The notes beneath the pieces were generated by a model that was not told the origin of the DNA, did no database searches, and worked only from the letters and a program-made list of their open reading frames with translations. DNA of 64,000 nt from Auriscalpium vulgare (taxonomy: Eukaryota > Basidiomycota > Agaricomycetes > Russulales > Auriscalpiaceae): contig JAHBBC010000023.1 in the NCBI GenBank assembly GCA_019915015.1, forward strand, positions 1-64,000, read 5' to 3'. Shown here in pieces: positions 62,014 to 64,000 of this stretch. Each line of letters opens with the position of its first letter. The stretch's first letter is position 1. The position numbers and the translations under genes were made by a program.

Positions 62014-63052
62014 TCTTCAGTCCCGTGCCAGACCGGTCGGGGCTCGTATGTGCACCCCGCCCGGTCCTGGCGGGATCCCGCCCGCACCGCGCGGGCTCAG
62101 CGCGCCCAGCAATGCTGGAGCAGCTGGAGCCCGCGCGCATCGAGGGACTCTGCCAGGACCGAGCGGATGCCGCCCGGTCTGCGCGCCGCTCCGGTGCCCT
62201 AGTACCGCTGCCATGGCCGCCGCTGCTGTCGCCGTCGTCATCGGCACCCTGTGCACGCCGCTCACCTGGTCCACGCGCGCGTCCCTCGCTGCGCCTCCCT
62301 GCTCACCGTTGCCCTTGTAACGCGCCGCTGCTCCTGTCGTTGCGCGCCCCGCGGCCTCGTCCTCGTGTGACCCACCCGGCCTGTGCGAGCCCGCCTAGTC
62401 CACGCCCGCGCCTCTCATCGTCTCGTCGTGCGCCGCGACCGGGCGAATATTGCCCGGTCTGCGCGCCGCCCGTGGACAGCTGCCAGTGCCGCTGCTGTCG
62501 GTGCCCCGCCCGGTCTGTGCGCGCCCGACGAGCTCCATCGCCGCGCGTGCTCGTCGCCCTCGCTGCGCGCCGCGCGTGCTCGTTGCCGTCGCTGCGCACC
62601 CCGCGACCCTGCTCGTTGCGGCGCCGTGCCCCTGCCCGTCGAACTCGTCGCGCGCCCCAGCTTGCTGCCCTTGCTGCGCTCGGCACGTCCTCCTCGCCGC
62701 GCGCCCATGCCAGTCGCCCTCACCGCGCATCCCTGCTCGTCATCCTCACTGCGCGCCCCCGCACGTCGCCGTCGCCGTCGCCGTCTTCGCTGCGCGTTCG
62801 TGCGCGCCGTGCGTGTCGCGCTCGTCATCTTCGTCGGCTTCGCTGTGCGCTCCTGCGCGTCATCCTCGTCGTCCTCGCCGTGAGCCCATGCGTGTCGTCC
62901 TCGCTGCACAGCCAGGAGGCACCTGGTTTAGCACCATACAAGACTGCGCAAGCGAGTTTTGCGGTTGTCGGGGCTGTGGAGGCTGGATGGCCTTGCGTGC
63001 GGGCGTGGAAGCGACGAAGGCAAGTGACCCGGGCTACTAGTAGTCGAAGCCC

Positions 63053-63065
63053 GAGTTCAATTCCC
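63053..63065 (+). other. tRNA B-box-like sequence at the centre of the foldback
   Basis: GAGTTCAATTCCC resembles an RNA polymerase III B box, and the preceding GGGCTACTAG..CCC looks like an anticodon-arm remnant. A TGGCCTTGCGTG about 65 bp upstream is only a weak A box. It may be the head of a tRNA-derived SINE, decayed. It is not a functional tRNA gene. Confidence 0.3.
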
Positions 63066-63433
63066 ACGACCTGCAGTCAACAAGTACACGTGATCGCGTG
63101 AGTTCAAGAATCAACGCGGCCAAGTCCTCTTCCTCCCTGCTACTTACCGGTACCACCTGCCCAACCGCGACACCTTCCCCGCACTCTCCCACCATCACCA
63201 TCAGCTCATCAACACCCCAGTCAGCTGCGCAACTACAAGACAACAAGGGGATGACGAAGACTACCGCCAAGGGGCAACGCACGTGGGCGGGCATCAAGGA
63301 CGACGAACACGGGCGCACAGCGAAGGCGGTGATGTGTACGGGCGCGCAGCGAGGGTGAGGGTGGTGGGGAGGATGGCCGACGAGGACCGCGACGAGCGCA
63401 CAATGGAGATAACGACGAGCGGCTCACGAAGAG

Positions 63434-63531
63434 GACGACGAGCAGCGCACGACGGCGGCATCGCACATGGGCGGGCAGCGACGACGACGAGCAGCGCACG
63501 ACGGCGGCATCGCACATGGGCGGGCAGCGAC
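63434..63531 (+). repeat. 49-bp tandem duplication in the foldback
   Basis: Two consecutive copies of a 49-bp unit containing GCAGCGCACGACGGCGGCAT, identical by eye. Confidence 0.85.
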
Positions 63532-64000
63532 GACGACGCGCATGGGCTCGCAGCAAGGACGAGGAGCATGGGCGCTTGGTCAGGACGCTGCGAATGCAAG
63601 GTGCGTACGGCTGGAGCGTTGACGAGGGGTGGCACGCAGCAAGGGCAGCGTGGGCGCAGACGAGGAGTAGGGGCAGATGGCGGCAAGGGTCAAGCGGCGA
63701 GGGCGACGACGTGCGCGATGAGGAGGGAATGACAACGGCGACGATGGGCGCATGGTGCCGGCGGGGACGGGGGGCGCGCACAGGCCGCGCCGGGTACTGG
63801 CGGCGGCGGCCATGTCACCGGAGCGGCGCGCAGACCGGGCGGCATCCGCTCGGTCCTGGCGGAGTCCCTCTATGCGCGTGGGCTCCAGCTGCTCCAGCAT
63901 TGCTGGGCGCGCTGAGCCCGCGCGGTGCGGGCGGGATCCCGCCAGGACCGGTCGGGGTGCACATACTAGCCCCGCCTGGTCTGGCACGCAACTGAAGTCC

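Larger units (their letters stand above)
62014..64000. mobile_element. GC-rich foldback structure with long inverted arms
   Basis: Bases 62014-62196 and about 63816-63999 are reverse complements over ~180 bp with scattered mismatches; GGATCCCGCCCGCACCGCGC is one exactly shared core. The interior is very GC-rich and partly tandem-repetitive, and its left and right halves also resemble each other in opposite orientation. No transposase is visible. It may be a foldback or TIR-type non-autonomous element. The outer end of the right arm may lie beyond the window, so no target duplication can be checked. Confidence 0.6.

Noticed and set aside
63053..63065. A functional tRNA gene
   Set aside because: Only the B box fits; there is no matching acceptor stem or good A box.
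53434..63531. Possible CRISPR array from the short tandem repeats
   Set aside because: The repeats are directly adjacent without spacers, and the genome is fungal.
62017..63987. Several 100-377 codon frames in the foldback region
   Set aside because: Open frames arise in all frames from GC-rich repeats; the products are Arg/Ala/Pro-rich without any domain.

Overview
The window looks like a gene-sparse, transposon-rich stretch of a filamentous basidiomycete genome, most likely an agaricomycete of polypore type. The grounds are: introns of about 50-62 nt with GT..AG ends; two LRR-type F-box genes; a DUF2235 hydrolase; a caffeate-type O-methyltransferase built of many small exons; a short secreted protein of a type I associate with polypores; and abundant LTR retrotransposons, some with chromodomain-like tails. 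No bacterial, organellar or viral genome features are visible. Species assignment is inference from gene style, not from a search.

Layout. 1-2831: 3' two thirds of a dead Ty1/copia element, itself hit by a 0.69 kb TIR element with a TA target site. 2927-11700: host gene island with an O-methyltransferase (-), two convergent F-box paralogues (+,-) and a DUF2235 hydrolase (-). 11700-13100: no gene I can support. 13101-50943: one 37.8 kb compound insertion. A Ty3/gypsy element (called E1 here, + strand, 298-bp LTRs, target duplication ACACC) has its single gag-pol frame split by two later insertions, both on the - strand: E2 (20092-37206, 2526-bp LTRs) and E3 (38017-49790, 855-bp LTRs). Each carries a 4-bp target duplication, and removing them leaves the E1 frame continuous. 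50949-57950: flanking DNA, GC-rich degenerate repeats, and a chimaera of A1 aspartic protease and DUF2009 gene fragments. 58030-60823: a coiled-coil hypothetical gene (+) and a small secreted protein gene (-). 62014 to the end: a GC-rich foldback structure with arms of about 180 bp.

How the parts work together. The island genes are unrelated housekeeping or accessory functions, each with its own start; nothing suggests a cluster acting in one pathway. The central 38 kb is a record of successive retrotransposition. E1 landed first, then E2 and E3 landed in E1. E1's two LTRs look identical and the E2 and E3 LTR pairs encode identical ORFs, so all three events are recent.

The most unusual biology sits in the inserted elements. 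E2 codes for a 401-residue protein inside the U3 part of both LTRs and for an oversized 2658-residue Gag-protease ORF. E3 carries one well-supported and one probable extra gene in antisense orientation between pol and its 3' LTR, plus a second copy of its polypurine-tract region. E2 and E3 share the same primer-binding site sequence and spacing, and so look like one lineage.
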